64,000 nucleotides of DNA from Spongilla lacustris (lineage: Eukaryota; Porifera; Demospongiae; Spongillida; Spongillidae), in assembly GCA_949361645.1 (NCBI GenBank), contig OX442432.1, positions 749,733 to 813,732 of the forward strand, in the 5' to 3' direction. The notes under the pieces are model-generated. The model saw only the letters and a list, made by a program, of their open reading frames with translations. It did no database searches and was not told the origin of the DNA. Within the stretch, counting starts at the first letter, position 1. The number at the start of each line of letters is the position of its first letter. A program made the translations under genes and the position numbers. Shown one piece after another: positions 1 to 12,000 of this stretch.

Positions 1-757
1 CTAGGGCTTTCGTGTACCGGATGCAGAAGCGTGCAATTAATATTATTCAAATCTTATTGTAAAAATTGGGAGGGCTAGCTAGCCCATAAGCTTACATGTA
101 CTTATTAAAGTGGAGGGGCTATAGCTCTTCTAGCCTATGGCTCCTACGCCTATGAAAGGGCAACAGTGTGTCAGTGTTGCCGCGGTTACGAAATCTAAGG
201 AAGCTGCATAACGCGGTTACTCACACTTTAATACAGATTAGACAAAAGCGCAACTTTGCACTTTTTAGAATTGCTGTGCCATGTATAATTATGGTTCGGG
301 CGGATTTTTTTTTTCTTCTTTTGTTGGTTTTGATTGCAAAATATATCTGGGCTTATGACATAATCCACTGTGCCTTCTTAAGTCGGCCACGCCCAACTAA
401 ATGCTCCTTGCCATGTACTTACTAAATTTAGTTATGTGTAATATAAAAGCCACATTATTAATTACGTTCACTTATATCCACAAAACATTCCCTTGCAGTG
501 TCGTCAACGCCCGCACGAATAGTTTCAGCTAGCGGAATCGCTGGGGACGAGAATTTCCGTCTTCATTAGCTGAGATAAAAAACACAGATAGCCGCGGATC
601 ATGAAGGTAGAGTTTGATTGTAGTGTTAAAAGCGCCGTTTGACTGTTTTGTTCGCACGACCGAAGCAGTGTGTATATATATCGCGTATGCTCGCCTCTGC
701 ACGACGTCGCGTAGTTTACAGGCACATATTCTGTTTCCGTCACAGGTAGCTTTGTTG
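1..757. other. Upstream non-coding stretch
   Basis: No supportable gene. Only short overlapping open frames on both strands, with no recognisable domain. The last part, next to the ATG at 758, presumably carries the promoter and 5' UTR of the WAP/thyroglobulin gene; I see no clear core element. Confidence 0.5.
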
Positions 758-3011
758 ATGATTACGCGTAAGTATACGCCTCCACATCCAACACACACTC
801 ACAAGCACACAATTTTCCACGCGTCTCTGACCAATAACTTTCTTTTCACAAAAACAGTTGTAACCCTGCTGGCTTGGATCTCTGGTAAGGAAGCAATTAT
901 TACGTCATATTTGTATTTTTGACTATGTAAGGCATGATTTACAACCAGGGGCAACATACCTGTCATGCCCTCCATCATCTGGTGGCGTGGCTGGTATCTG
1001 TAGTGAGATGTGCTCATCAGATGCAGACTGTTCTCAGAGTGAGAAGTGTTGTTCCAATGGTTGTGGCCATTCCTGTGTCAAGGCCTTGGTCATTCCCTAC
1101 CACGACCCTCCATTGAAGTGCCCCACCTCTCCCTCTGAGTCACCATGTACCTCCACCTGCCTGGTCAGCGCAAACTGCAGCAGGGGAGAGCTGTGTTGCC
1201 CCATGGCCTGTGGGTCCACTTGTGTGCAAGGAGAAACTCCCACCCCACTGTGCCCTGTTGTGCGGAATCAGGTGTCGAACACTACTCTAATTGGAGCCTA
1301 TGTCCCCAGCTGTGAGGCAGATGGAAGTTTCTCTCTAACTCAGTGCCACAGCTCAACTGGATACTGTTGGTGTGTAGATCCATTATCTGGGGTCCCAAAC
1401 TCGGGCATGGTGCGGTTCCAGAAGCCTCAGTGCACATGTGAGTCTTAACTGGTTACCCACTGCCCCTTCCCTTCTCCACCTTCATAATTGACCCTCCCCC
1501 TCAGCATTGACCTTCTTCTCCTGCCCCGCCCCCCAAACTGACATGGTGGGGACCTGTGATGAGCAGTGTGATGCAGCCACAGGGTGCCAGAGTGGACAGA
1601 AGTGCTGTTCCAATGGGTGTGGTCATGCCTGCACCTCCTCCCTCCTCCGCATTCCTTACATTGCACCCCAACAAGGTGCCCAGACCCCTCTCTGCGAGGC
1701 AGTCCGTCAGCAGGCCACCTCCAAGGGTCTGCTGGGTGCCTTTGCACCTCAGTGTGATGCTGCAGGCAACTTCACGACCCTGCAATGCCATGAGTCTTCC
1801 TGCTGGTGTGTTAACCCAGAGAATGGCCAGCCCACCTCAGACATGGCCTCTGGACCTGCTATTGGCACACTGCCCTGCTCAGGTTTGTTGTGATTATACT
1901 GATAAGCTGTAACAATGGTGAAGATAATGCTGTGTCCTTCCTACCCCTCCCTCCCTCTCCCCTCCCTTTCCCTCTCCCTCCCCCCCTCTCCCCCTCCTTC
2001 CCTCTCCTCTCCTCCGCCCCCAAGTTTGTTATCACAATGGGACAGTACATGCATCAGGAGACAAGTTTAGCTATGGCCTCTGTGGTGGATACTGGTACGT
2101 GGAGGGGTCAGTGAGTGGGGCAGAACACATATCCCCTCCCCACACATGTCCCCTCCCCACACACATGCACATCCCCCCCCCCGGGATACTGATATGCCAT
2201 TACACTGCACAGCAATGTTTATCATATACGCCCTCATTTGTTCCTTCCAGTATATGTATGCAAGATAAACGTGTTACCTGTACAAGTGTGCAATGTAACA
2301 CTGAAGAAGAGCACATTGAAGGTGAGGGTGTGGTGAGGTGAAGTGAGGTGAGGGTGTGGGTGTGGTGAGGGGAGGTGAGGGTGTGGCGAGGGTGTGGTGT
2401 GGTGAGGGTGTGGTGCCATGAGGGTGTGGTGAGGTGAAGGTGTGGTGAGCTGAGGTGAGGTGAGGGTGTGGTGAGAGTGGTGAGTTGAGGAGGTGAGGTG
2501 AGGTGAGGTGAGGTGAGGTGAGGTGTGGTATGAGGTGTGGTGTGGTGCGGGTGAGGGTGTGGTGTGGTGCGGGTGTGGTGTGGTACGAGTAAGGTGAGGT
2601 GAGCTGAAGTTAAGGTGTGAATGTGGGGTGATAAGTGGTGAGTTGAGGTGGCAATGTAGGCCAGTGTAAGTTTTGCATCTACAGAAGAATCTGATTGGTG
2701 GCATACTGCGTTGGTGGTGTGTGTAGTGATAGCAGCCATTCTCTCTGTGGTGACAATGGCACTTCTCACAGTACGTATTGCAAACAGTTCGTGATATGCT
2801 CATTTAAAGTGTCATTCCAAGGTGGTGGTGGGTGTGGTCAGACGACACAATCAGTACAGACACATGAAGGTTCCAACAGCTGAGGTTAGCTAGTGAGGGG
2901 AACGTGTACACACCTCCTCCTCCTTCTCCTCCCCAGGAATTTACAACATTCACAAAGAGCTTGTCAAGTGATGATGAAGATTCTCCAAAGAGCAAGGAAG
3001 TGCGCACATAG
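758..3011 (+). CDS. WAP/thyroglobulin-1/VWC type I membrane protein, paralogue 1
   Basis: Nine exons fit in phase: 758-767, 858-884, 949-1437, 1505-1882, 2025-2094, 2251-2321, 2685-2770, 2822-2884, 2937-3011 (about 422 aa). The signal peptide is split over the first three exons (MITLVTLLAWISG, then ATYLSC). Domain order is WAP, WAP, thyroglobulin type-1 (CWCVDP core), WAP, thyroglobulin type-1 (CWCVNP), a short VWC-like cysteine module split over two exons, one transmembrane helix in exon 7 (WWHTALVVCVVIAAILSVV) and a short cytoplasmic tail with an acidic serine cluster. WAP and thyroglobulin-1 modules are often protease inhibitors or matrix-binding units, so an extracellular inhibitory or adhesive role is plausible but inferred. 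No name can be given. Paralogue 2 lies 6 kb downstream on the same strand and shares the exon plan. Confidence 0.88.
2322..2684 (+). repeat. GGTGA-rich imperfect repeat in intron 6 of paralogue 1
   Basis: The intron between the second VWC-like exon and the transmembrane exon is mostly irregular GAGGTGAGGTGTGGTG. The purine/T-rich strand is the sense strand. Open frames across it on the minus strand are repeat artefacts. Confidence 0.8.
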
Positions 3012-3291
3012 CCAGTGGACATCTCTGGAATTTTATTTGTAACTGCTTATATTGCACCATGTGCATGACTACTCTCATTTGATTCTTGTGCATCTGAAAA
3101 ATGTTCCATGCATGACTGGAGAGCTACTCTCCATCCTCCATCCATCGTACTGGCTATTGATATCGCCCCCCCCCTCCCAAAAAAAAAAAACCCGGGGCGT
3201 GGCACTTTAGATTTCGTAATTGATTTTTATTAAGCGAAGATTTACTCGCACTCTATCAATGCACACAGTGCTTCTGGTCAAGAACGTACGC

Positions 3292-3524
3292 GCAAGAATA
3301 CGAATTTCCACAATCCAGTGAGATTACATCACAGCTGTTTTGCCGCCACTGATCGATGTTCGCAGGACACCAAAAATATTCATGACTTTGAGATAGTCTC
3401 GCGGGCCATGACGTAATAAATGAGATACTAAGTCTCCAGACGTAGTATCTCTTTTATTACGTCATGGCCCGCGAGACTAGACTTTGAGATGGGAAGGTGC
3501 TTTGTGTTTATGCATAGATATTAG
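3292..3524 (+). repeat. Dispersed repeat, copy A (interrupted)
   Basis: Sequence around CCAGTGAGATTACATCACAG and its continuation is nearly identical to 7651-7785, except that copy A carries an inserted palindrome at 3394-3479. Copy B has a few extra bases (GCTCAGCATA) before GGACACCAAA. The parent element is not identified. Confidence 0.8.
3394..3479. mobile_element. Palindromic MITE-like insertion with direct-repeat flanks
   Basis: About 86 bp, almost a perfect inverted repeat. The ends are TAGTCTCGCGGGCC and its complement, and the inner arms GAGATACTA/TAGTATCTC close on a small loop. It is bounded by two copies of GACTTTGAGAT (3384-3394 and 3480-3490), while the empty site appears once in the homologous repeat near 7744-7754. 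This is what a transposition event with target duplication leaves. The superfamily is unknown; a 10-11 bp duplication is long for common MITEs. Confidence 0.85.
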
Positions 3525-5396
3525 AGTAGAGGGATAGGAAACAAATCACGTGAGCCATAGACTGTACATAGACTTTAAGCGCGCAGTCCGCATGGTTGTT
3601 AAGTAAGTGCAGTTATATGCTACTCCCCAAAAACGACGCATGCAAGTAAGAAGCTGTGTCCTCAGTGCATTGACTCGAGGTCATTAATGCAATAATGGTG
3701 ATATACGCAGCGCGTCGAAGCGGTCATGCAATGCCCCAAGATTGCACCTGTGCACGTGAGTAGGGTCTGGGAAATCGAAAGAAGAATGAAGCGGACAATA
3801 AGAGACATAGCGGACAATAAGGTACGTAACGGCTCACAATAATAGTGTAAAAGTAAGGCACGTTCATTAGCTAGAAGTGGACAATGCTGAAATGTCTTTT
3901 TTCATCGTTGTAAGCGTACACAAGTTGCCACTAATTGGCAATGAGCCGTTAGGTGTTGCGGATGGAACCGGGAAAAGATTAAAAATAGCGCCTGCATTGC
4001 GTACTAGTAACCGTTGTGTATTTAGCAAACCCACCTGTGGTTGTCGTCTAAGAGCACTAAATGAAATTCACGCGCCTTTACTGTGTACACTGCCGACTTT
4101 TCCTTCTCTGAGCCCCGCCTACCTGTGTACGACAACGCTACGTGAACGTAATACCTTGCACGCTCGATCACTTCCAAGCCAGAATAAAGCTCCAACCTTG
4201 CTTTGTTACCTTGGTGGATGGACTAGGATGGACGCAACCTGAGTACCCAACCCCAAAGACGGAAACTTTCACCATGCAGTACACTGTTCTTTCAATTTTA
4301 CCTCACGTCTTCCATTCTTGATGATACACATGCACTCTTGACTGTCTTGTTCTCTCTTGGTTATGCACCTTGGTTGAGCACCTGACCTTGTAACACCTCA
4401 TGACCAGAGTAGGTATACATTTAAAAAAATAAAAATAACGATGTACCTGGAATATCAGTCTGGCTGCAGAACATTTTCAATTAATTTTCTAAATTTGGTG
4501 CATTATAAGGGAAGGGAGGAGTGCAGTTATCCTAATCCCACCACACCACATCTTAGTTTGCACCATTTTCTTCTGTGTGAGGACAAAAAGCGCAACACAA
4601 GAAAAAGTGTGGAGTGATGTGATGGTCTTCTTTATGCTCTCATCATCATGCATGCACGGAGATGCATATGGTGATCTGGTATGACAAATGTGTACAGTAT
4701 TATACATTGTAACTGCAGCATTACATGTCAAAAATGGGCCACCAGAAAACTGATTTATATTTAGGACAGCTTCGCCAACCATTCATACAGAGAACACAGA
4801 TCAATTGCGTTAAGGTCCCTGGCTCCTCGAGGCAGTGGAAGTTGTGGACAAATGTCTGTGGAGTACGATCAGGTTAGGCTGGCTGTCACTGGGATTTAAT
4901 TAAGCTATATCATGACTGATTTAATATGTAATGCTGCTTCTTTGTATGTGTAAAAACCATACACACTTGTACATAGCTCTACATGTACAGTACTGACGTA
5001 TACATACATTTAGCCATGTATATTGTATGCATGTCACGAGGGGTGTCGCTTACTTACCCCTAATATTAGCTCAACCATGCCCTTATTATAACCCTCGTCT
5101 CACAGCGCGTAGGCAAAGCCACAAACACGTTGCTGTGCATGCTTATATCTTCGTCTGAATAGTACAAATCAGCACAACCACAGTTGTGCGCCGTGGTTCG
5201 AGCTCTGACAGAGGTCATGTTGCCTACATACGAGTAGCGACCATGCACTTGCAGTTTTTTATTCGCATACCTCATAGTTTAATTTCACCGCTACTGTAAG
5301 CAGTGTGATGAGGACGACTGGCCTGCCTGTGTACTTTCTGTCGCTTATACCCACACGCATATAAAGTGTCGATTAATTAGAAATCCCGTGTAACTA

Positions 5397-6386
5397 ATGA
5401 GCACGACCTATACGAGAACCGGTGAGTGATCGTCGCAAGCCTGAGCCAGGCATTTTTTATGTTTTGGTTTCTCACCATCAGGCCATTCCTTGTCGAATGT
5501 GCATCGGGACGCGTGTCATTGCTCTCATCCTCAGCGCCGCCTTCCTCCGTATCACTACTTTCCCCGTGTTACGCAATTAAATTTTTCACCGCATTTCACG
5601 CCACCAGTACCGACATGTTTCCTTCGCATAGCCTTTTGCCCCACAAACAGCTACTGCCCGATGTTCCCTTCCCCGGTCTTGCAGCGGCACCAGCTCCACC
5701 CACTCCAAACAGCAGCTTATTTGCAGTCACCTCCCGCCATTTCCCCACAACCGTCACAAGTCACCACAGTCGTTCCTACGTTAGCATCCCCTCCCGCATC
5801 AAGCTACAACAGTCCTTCATCAAGTCACTCCGATTCATCACCAAGCACATTGGATGAGGATGAACAGTCCAAATACCAAAAGGTTGCCACTCAGCTGCAA
5901 AAGACAAGAACAGCCCTGGGATACTCTCACGCAGATTTTGGAAGACAGCTTGGTCGTTATTTTTACATAGTCCTTAGTGGCAGCACTGTGTCTAGTTTTG
6001 AGTCAGGAAAAATGCCACTCAATATGGTCCGAAAGTTTCAACCAATAATCCAGTCCTGGCTGCAAGCTGCTCTGAACAAGACAGAGTTACCAGGAACAGA
6101 TAGAGAAAAGTCACGAACTTCCATTGATCAGCTCTCAAAGGAGAAGCTTGAAGTGTACTTCAAAATCTGCAACAAGCCATCACCCAGTGAGATTTTAACT
6201 ATTTCTGAGACGATTGGTTTGGATAAAGGCAATGTTCAAACTTGGTTTCGCAATAGAAGGCAGACTGAGAAGCGTAAAGCTGAACGCAAGAGCAACATTA
6301 TACCATCAACTAGCCATGATGTTACACTGGTGGTGGATGATCCCTCTTCCTCTTTGTCCACCCATAGTCTTTCAGTTCAACATTGA
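5397..6386 (+). CDS. POU-domain homeobox transcription factor (divergent)
   Basis: Two exons, 5397-5421 and 5482-6386, separated by a 60-bp GT-AG intron; about 309 aa. The ATG at 5397 is supported because the long frame has no good early ATG and splices in phase to this exon. The first 130 residues are low-complexity and rich in Ser, Pro and His. A POU-specific domain lies at about residues 133-207 and a POU-type homeodomain at about 218-276, ending in WFRNRRQTEKRK. This architecture means a sequence-specific nuclear transcription factor. Compared with classical POU proteins, homeodomain residue 50 is Arg instead of Cys and residue 47 Thr instead of Val. In the POU-specific recognition helix the usual SQTTICRFE reads SGSTVSSFE, and the Gln of YTQAD is His. 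DNA preference is therefore probably altered. The class (I-VI) is not assigned. Confidence 0.92.
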
Positions 6387-6944
6387 CGAACTGCCAAACT
6401 AACTTCATTGTATTCCAATGCATTTTCACTACCCCCAAAAAGGCAGGAATGGTATCACATGAATGTGATTAATGACACATGGGGGGGAGGGGAGTATCTA
6501 ATTGCACATGCACGGTAATTGAGTCCTTTCTCTCCGGCTCCAAAGCCCCGTCCATGCCATGGTGAGTGACGTTAGAAATCCAGCATACTGACCAGACATC
6601 TGCCTACTCGAGAGTATTCAAGCGTTGTGTGTGCCGTTCTTTTGAGGGTTGCACCCACTTCTAAAACCTCCCAGTGTGAGCCACCTGTGGTGTTCCCAGG
6701 CATAAGATGGTATCATGCATGTACAGTATACATACACAGACTGATGAATTTTGTTTGATGAATCTTGTTTTCCTGTATAGCGTATTGAACCACATTGTAC
6801 GTACAATTAACAGATGGTATCTGAGATACTATTTACTTGCCTGTTATACTTCTACATGAATCACATGTATCACCCTGAATCCTGATGATGTAATGGTGCT
6901 CCAGTGATGTAATGATGATCCTATTTATATCCCATTAGACAACA
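6387..6944. other. Intergenic, nothing recognised
   Basis: 3' flank of the POU gene followed by low-complexity AT-rich sequence and a short CA/TG-rich stretch. No coding exon or RNA gene could be supported. Confidence 0.5.
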
Positions 6945-7667
6945 TCAGGAAAGTTGAGCTCTGACAAATGCGCACATTTCTGCATATGATTTTTCCCATT
7001 TGGCTGCTATACTGGTAGCTATGTGCTTCAAAAAATGTTCTGCCTCTCTGTGGAGAAGCCCATCAAGGGATGTTACGAAAGGAGTAAATGTACCTTGCCT
7101 ATCTTCCACTGCCTTTTTATATAGCTTCTTCTTCTCTAGAGCCCCTGTGTCCAAAATTGATGCTGGTGTTCGATGCAGGTGTGATGGTGCGTCTGTGTCA
7201 ATGACTTTTATATCAAACAACACTTCCACCTGGGGAATCCAAACACCTCGAATGCCTAGATCGGGCCCTCAATCCTGGACCATCTGCTTTAGAGTCAGCC
7301 TCTTCAACTATTGGTTCACTTGAGCAGCCATATCCCCAAGACAGTCCCGAACTTCGTTATGTCGTTGGATGACAAGACCACCTGTCTTACAGTTTAATGC
7401 ATGTTGCAGCGTGAAATTTGCACTACATCCATCAGATTTGATAGGTATACAGGAAGGCTGTCGTTGATACCGAATTGCCAAACCATCCCTAAACTGAGAG
7501 GGTGCTAGGTCAAAGTGACAACTCTCTAATGGGACCACATTCAGCCAAGCTGATGTTTTGCCTTTTATTGCCCTTCGTATTGATCTCTGTCGCTCATGTG
7601 TGAACTTTGCTAGAATGGACTCCAAGCTGGACTGGTGTAAATTGTCTTGAAGAATACGAATTTGCAC
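6945..7667 (-). pseudogene. Decayed non-LTR retrotransposon fragment (region downstream of reverse transcriptase)
   Basis: Minus-strand translation gives a segment with SAWLNVVPLE, FRDGLAIRYQ, a Cys/His cluster around HALNCKTGG and RHNEVRD (7308-7667). A second segment has VLFDIKVIDTDAPSH and GTFTPFV (6945-7229). Together they match the C-terminal region that follows reverse transcriptase in a non-LTR element common in sponge and cnidarian genomes (recognised from memory). The two parts are in different frames, with at least two frame changes between about 7230 and 7330, and no reverse transcriptase core is nearby. It is a dead 5'-truncated or internal copy. Confidence 0.82.
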
Positions 7668-7785
7668 AAGTCCAGTGAGATTACATCACAGCTGTTTTGC
7701 CGCCACTGATCGATGTTCGCGCTCAGCATAGGACACCAAAAAATATGCACGACTTTGAGATGGGAAGGTGCTTTGTGTTTATGCT
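7651..7785 (+). repeat. Dispersed repeat, copy B (uninterrupted)
   Basis: Homologous to copy A at 3292-3524 and lacking its palindromic insertion. It directly abuts the retrotransposon fragment, so it may be part of the same composite element. Confidence 0.75.
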
Positions 7786-8608
7786 AAGTGCATGTCCTTG
7801 CGTGCCTATGCTTTTGATAGCAGAAATCATCAGCCCCATGCGCATGCGTGCATCGGGTGTGCACTGAAAAGGCGCAACGCGTACAATAAAATTAATAATG
7901 GATCGGCATAGACATGCATGTAGTTAAATTAAAAATGATAATAAAACACCCCTCGGGTCCTCAGTGGCTCCTGCAGACCTGGATGTAAGATAACTATTGG
8001 AGGTGTACAAACCTGACCATCTGAAAAAACCGCCGTAGCGATTGAGCGAAACGAACGAATAGTATAAATGAACGCGTCGCATCTTCATTAACTTCCTTCG
8101 TACCCGGCATGCAGGCATCCCTCCCGGCATAAGTGGTCGGACGTCGGGACGTGCCGTGCATGCCCCAATTTCCTCAACCTTTTAAAAATATAAAAGCAGT
8201 TTTTGAAAACCATATTGCATGTTAGTAAACTGATATGCTCTTTAGTCTTTACACTGGTTCATTTAGTTTTGCGCGGATTTTAGTTTTTTGTCAAGCACCT
8301 ACATGTAATCAAGTTGGTGGGGGCCGTGGGGATATAAGCAGCTGGATGTGCAGCGACAGCTTGATGGAGTTGTGCACGTGCCCACCAATGTGCGAAAACT
8401 CCAGTGTGAGACGGCCATACTTGTCATGGGTACGCCCAAACTGCATCGATCCGAATGAATGCTAATGCTAGCCCTCAATGCGGATCGATCCGGTTTGCGG
8501 CTGCTAGTGTAAACCGCACGCCATTACTGCTCGTGCTCTGCAGTGTACATGTAGTGCTTCCGCACGCATAACCGCTAACATTTGGTTTCAATATACACAT
8601 ACATGTAC
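7786..8608. other. Intergenic, nothing recognised
   Basis: AT-rich, with small open frames on both strands (7924-8130 minus, 8235-8465 plus) that show no domain and no splice support. Confidence 0.45.
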
Positions 8609-8839
8609 ATAGGCGGATCCAGGATTTTTGGCTGGGTGGTGCACATGAATATTAATGAAGGGAGGGGCACGGTAAATTACAAGCGCATTAACTGCTCATA
8701 CATGTATACAGCCTCTTTTGAGTAATATAAGTTGGATTCACAAACAGACAATTTAGATTCTGAAAATAGTAATTAATACTGGACCTTGGAGGGTGGTGCA
8801 CGGGCACCCTAGGCACCCCCCCCCCCTGGATCCGCCTAT
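8609..8839. mobile_element. TIR element (MITE-like)
   Basis: The left end CATAGGCGGATCCAGG and right end CCTGGATCCGCCTATG are exact inverse complements about 230 bp apart, with no coding capacity between them. Both sides carry CATGTA-type sequence that could be a target duplication, but the border is ambiguous. This is the usual shape of a short non-autonomous DNA transposon. Confidence 0.75.
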
Positions 8840-9072
8840 GCATGTAGATATATGTAGAATGCAATAAACCTCTTATCCAAGCGAATCTTATCTTATCAGC
8901 TCCAGTATAGAAGATCTAGACTTTAATTTGTTTTAAAAAGCTCTGCAATTCAGGACAGGATATTACATATCATATTCGTTTCCAGTCCAGCAGAGCCCAC
9001 GTGCGAAGTAACCACGCCCCCTATTTTTGCCAGGTCAGCGATCATTTGTTGTTTACACTGCTGCGCGTGCGA

Positions 9073-12000
9073 ATGATGAAGGTAAATATACAGGCTACTT
9101 GTTCGTATCAAACGGGTCTATGTTTCTACGGGGTTCTATTCCCATCTCGAATGTAACTTTTGTTCTTAGTATACTCACTTCCGATATTCTGTTCCACAGC
9201 TATTGGCTCTTTTCACGGCGACGTGTAAGTATTTGGTAATCATTGGCCTTGTGTATAAGCTCATTGCCTTTCTTTTTCTTCTTTTCCTTTTTATAGTCGT
9301 AACCGTGTCAGTGTGGAGTTCAGGTAAGAGGAGTTCTACTCCGCGTTGACTTGTCGAACACGGACGCATTAAAAATAATAATAATATTATATTTTTATTA
9401 AAGTTGAAGTAAACTTAGTAGTTGAGTGCGGTGCACATAGTTTTGACAAGTCAACGTGTTGGACAGATGATTTGATTTATGAAATTGAAATGCCTATTGT
9501 AACCAGGGGCAACGTACCTGTCATGCCCTCCATCTGCTGGTGGCATGGCTGGTATCTGTAGTGAGATGTGCTCATCAGATGCAGACTGTTCTCAGAGTGA
9601 GAAGTGTTGTTCCAATGGTTGTGGCCATTCCTGTGCCAAGGCCTTGGTCATTCCCTACCATGACCCTCCATTGAAGTGTCCCACCTCTCCCTCTGGGTCA
9701 CCATGTACCTCCACCTGCCTGGACAGCACAAACTGCAGCAGAGGAGAGCTGTGTTGCCCCATGACCTGTGGGTCCACTTGTGTGCAAGGAGAAACTCCCA
9801 CCCCACTGTGCCCTGTTGTGCGGAATCAGGTGTTGAACACTACTCTAATTGGAGCCTATGTCCCCAGCTGTGAGGCAGATGGAAGTTTCTCTCCAACTCA
9901 ATGCCACAGCTCAACTGGATACTGTTGGTGTGTAGATCCATTATCTGGGGTCCCAAACTCGGGCATGGTGCGGTTCCAGAAGCCTCAGTGCACACGTGAG
10001 TCTTAACTGGTCATCCACTGCCCCTTCCCTTCTCCACCCCCATAATTGACTAACTATTGTCCACCCCCATAATTGACTAACTATTGACCCTCCCCCTTAG
10101 CATTGACCTTCTTCTCCTGTCCCGCCCCCCAAACTGACATGGTGGGGACCTGTGATGAGCAGTGTGATGCAGCCACAGGGTGCCAGAGTGGACAGAAGTG
10201 CTGTTCCAATGGGTGTGGTCATGCCTGCACCTCCTCCCTCCTCCGCATTCCTTACATTGCACCCCAACAAGGTGCCCAGACCCCTCTCTGTGAGGCAGTC
10301 CGTCAGCAGGCCACCTCCAAGGGTCTGCTGGGTGCCTTTGCACCTCAGTGTGATGCTGCAGGCAACTTCACGACCCTGCAATGCCATGAGTCTTCCTGCT
10401 GGTGTGTTAACCCAGAGAATGGCCAGCCCATCTCAGACATGGCCTCTGGACCTGCTATTGGCACACTGTCGTGCTCAGGTGATTGGGGTGGGGAGGGGAC
10501 CCAACCGTATGGCCTCACTTCACAGCATTACATTTACATTGTACTATACAAGTGCCACAGAATGACATGAGCAAATCACCTAACCTGTGACATCACAGTG
10601 CTAGGCTAACGTTAGCCTAGCACTGTGATGTCACAGATTAGGTGATTAGGGCATTTGGTTGTTAATCATCACAGTAGGGGGGTCATGTGCTTTTGTTAAT
10701 TTTGTGAACAGGTTGCAATTACAACGGGACTCGCTATAGCCATGGGACGAACTTCACTGCATCAGATGGACATGGCAGCTGGTATGTAATGAAGTGCTAA
10801 TGATGATGTCATGCTTATCTTTTGCGTCATTACAGCACCTGCTCTGCTGGAGAAGTGATCTGCTCTGTCAGTACGTCATAGGGATGGGAGAGAAGGGGTG
10901 GGGTGGAGGGGAGAGAGGGGGTGGGGTGGAGGGGAGAGAGGGGGGGGTGGAGGGGAGAGAAGGGGTGGGGTGGAGGGGAGAGAGGGGGTGGGGTGGAGAG
11001 AGGGGGTGGGGTGGAGGGGAGAGAGGGGGTGGGGTGGAGGGGAGAGAAGGGGTGGGGTGGAGGGGAGAGAGGGGGTGGGGTGGAGGGAAGAGAGGGGGTG
11101 GGGTGGAGGGGAGAGAGGGGGTGGGGTGGAGAGAGGGGGTGGGGTTGAGGGGAGAGAAGGGGTGGGGTGGAGGGGAGAGAGGGGGTGGGGTGGAGGGGAG
11201 AGAAGGGGTGGGGTGGAGGGGAGAGAGGGGGTGGGGTGGAGGGGAGAGAAGGGGTGGGGTGGAGGGGAGAGAGGGGGTGGGGTGGAGGGGAGAGAAGGGA
11301 TGGGGTGGAGGGGAGAGAGGGGGTGGGGTGGAGGGGAGAGAAGGGGTGGGGTGGAGGGGAGAGAGGGGGTGGGGTGGAGGGGAGAGAGGGGGGGGTGGAG
11401 GGGAGAGAAGGGGTGGGGTGGAGGGGAGAGAGGGGGTGGGGTGGAGGGGAGAGAGGGGGTGGGGTGGAGGGGAGAGAGGGGGTGGGGTGGAGGGGAGAGA
11501 GGGGGTGGGGTGGAGGGGAGAGAGGGGGTGGGGTGGAGGGGAGAGAGGGGGTGGGGTGGAGAGGAGGGGAGAGAGGGGGTGGGGTGGAGGGGAGAGAAGG
11601 GGTGGGGTGGAGGGGAGAGAGGGGGTGGGGTGGAGGGGAGAGAAGGGGTGGGGTGGAGGGGAGAGAGGGGGTGGGGTGGAGGGGAGAGAAGGGGTGGGGT
11701 GGAGGGAGAGAGGGGGTGGGGTGGAGGGGAGAGAAGGGATGGGGTGGAGGGGAGAGGGGGGTGGGGTGGAGGGGAGAGAAGGGGTGGGGTGGAGGGGAGA
11801 GAGGGGGTGGGGTGGAGGGGAGAGAGGGGGTGGGGTGGAGGGGAGAGAAGGGGTTGGGTGGAGGGGAGAGAGGGGGTGGGGTGGAGGGGAGAGAAGGGAT
11901 GGGGTGGAGGGGAGAGAAGGGATGGGGTGGAGGGGAGAGAGGGGGTGGGGTGGAGGGGAGAGAAGGGGTGGGATGGAGGGGAGAGAAGGGGGTGGAGGGG

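Larger units (their letters stand above)
3012..5396. other. Intergenic region with mobile-element relics
   Basis: No gene seen. It holds one copy of a dispersed repeat (about 3292-3524, matching 7651-7785) interrupted by a palindromic element, then unique-looking AT-rich sequence. Open frames at 3877-4242 and 4489-4782 have no recognisable domain or splice context. Confidence 0.5.

Noticed and set aside
5180..5215. GTGGTTCGAGCTC resembling a tRNA T-loop
   Set aside because: No matching acceptor, D-arm or anticodon stem around it.
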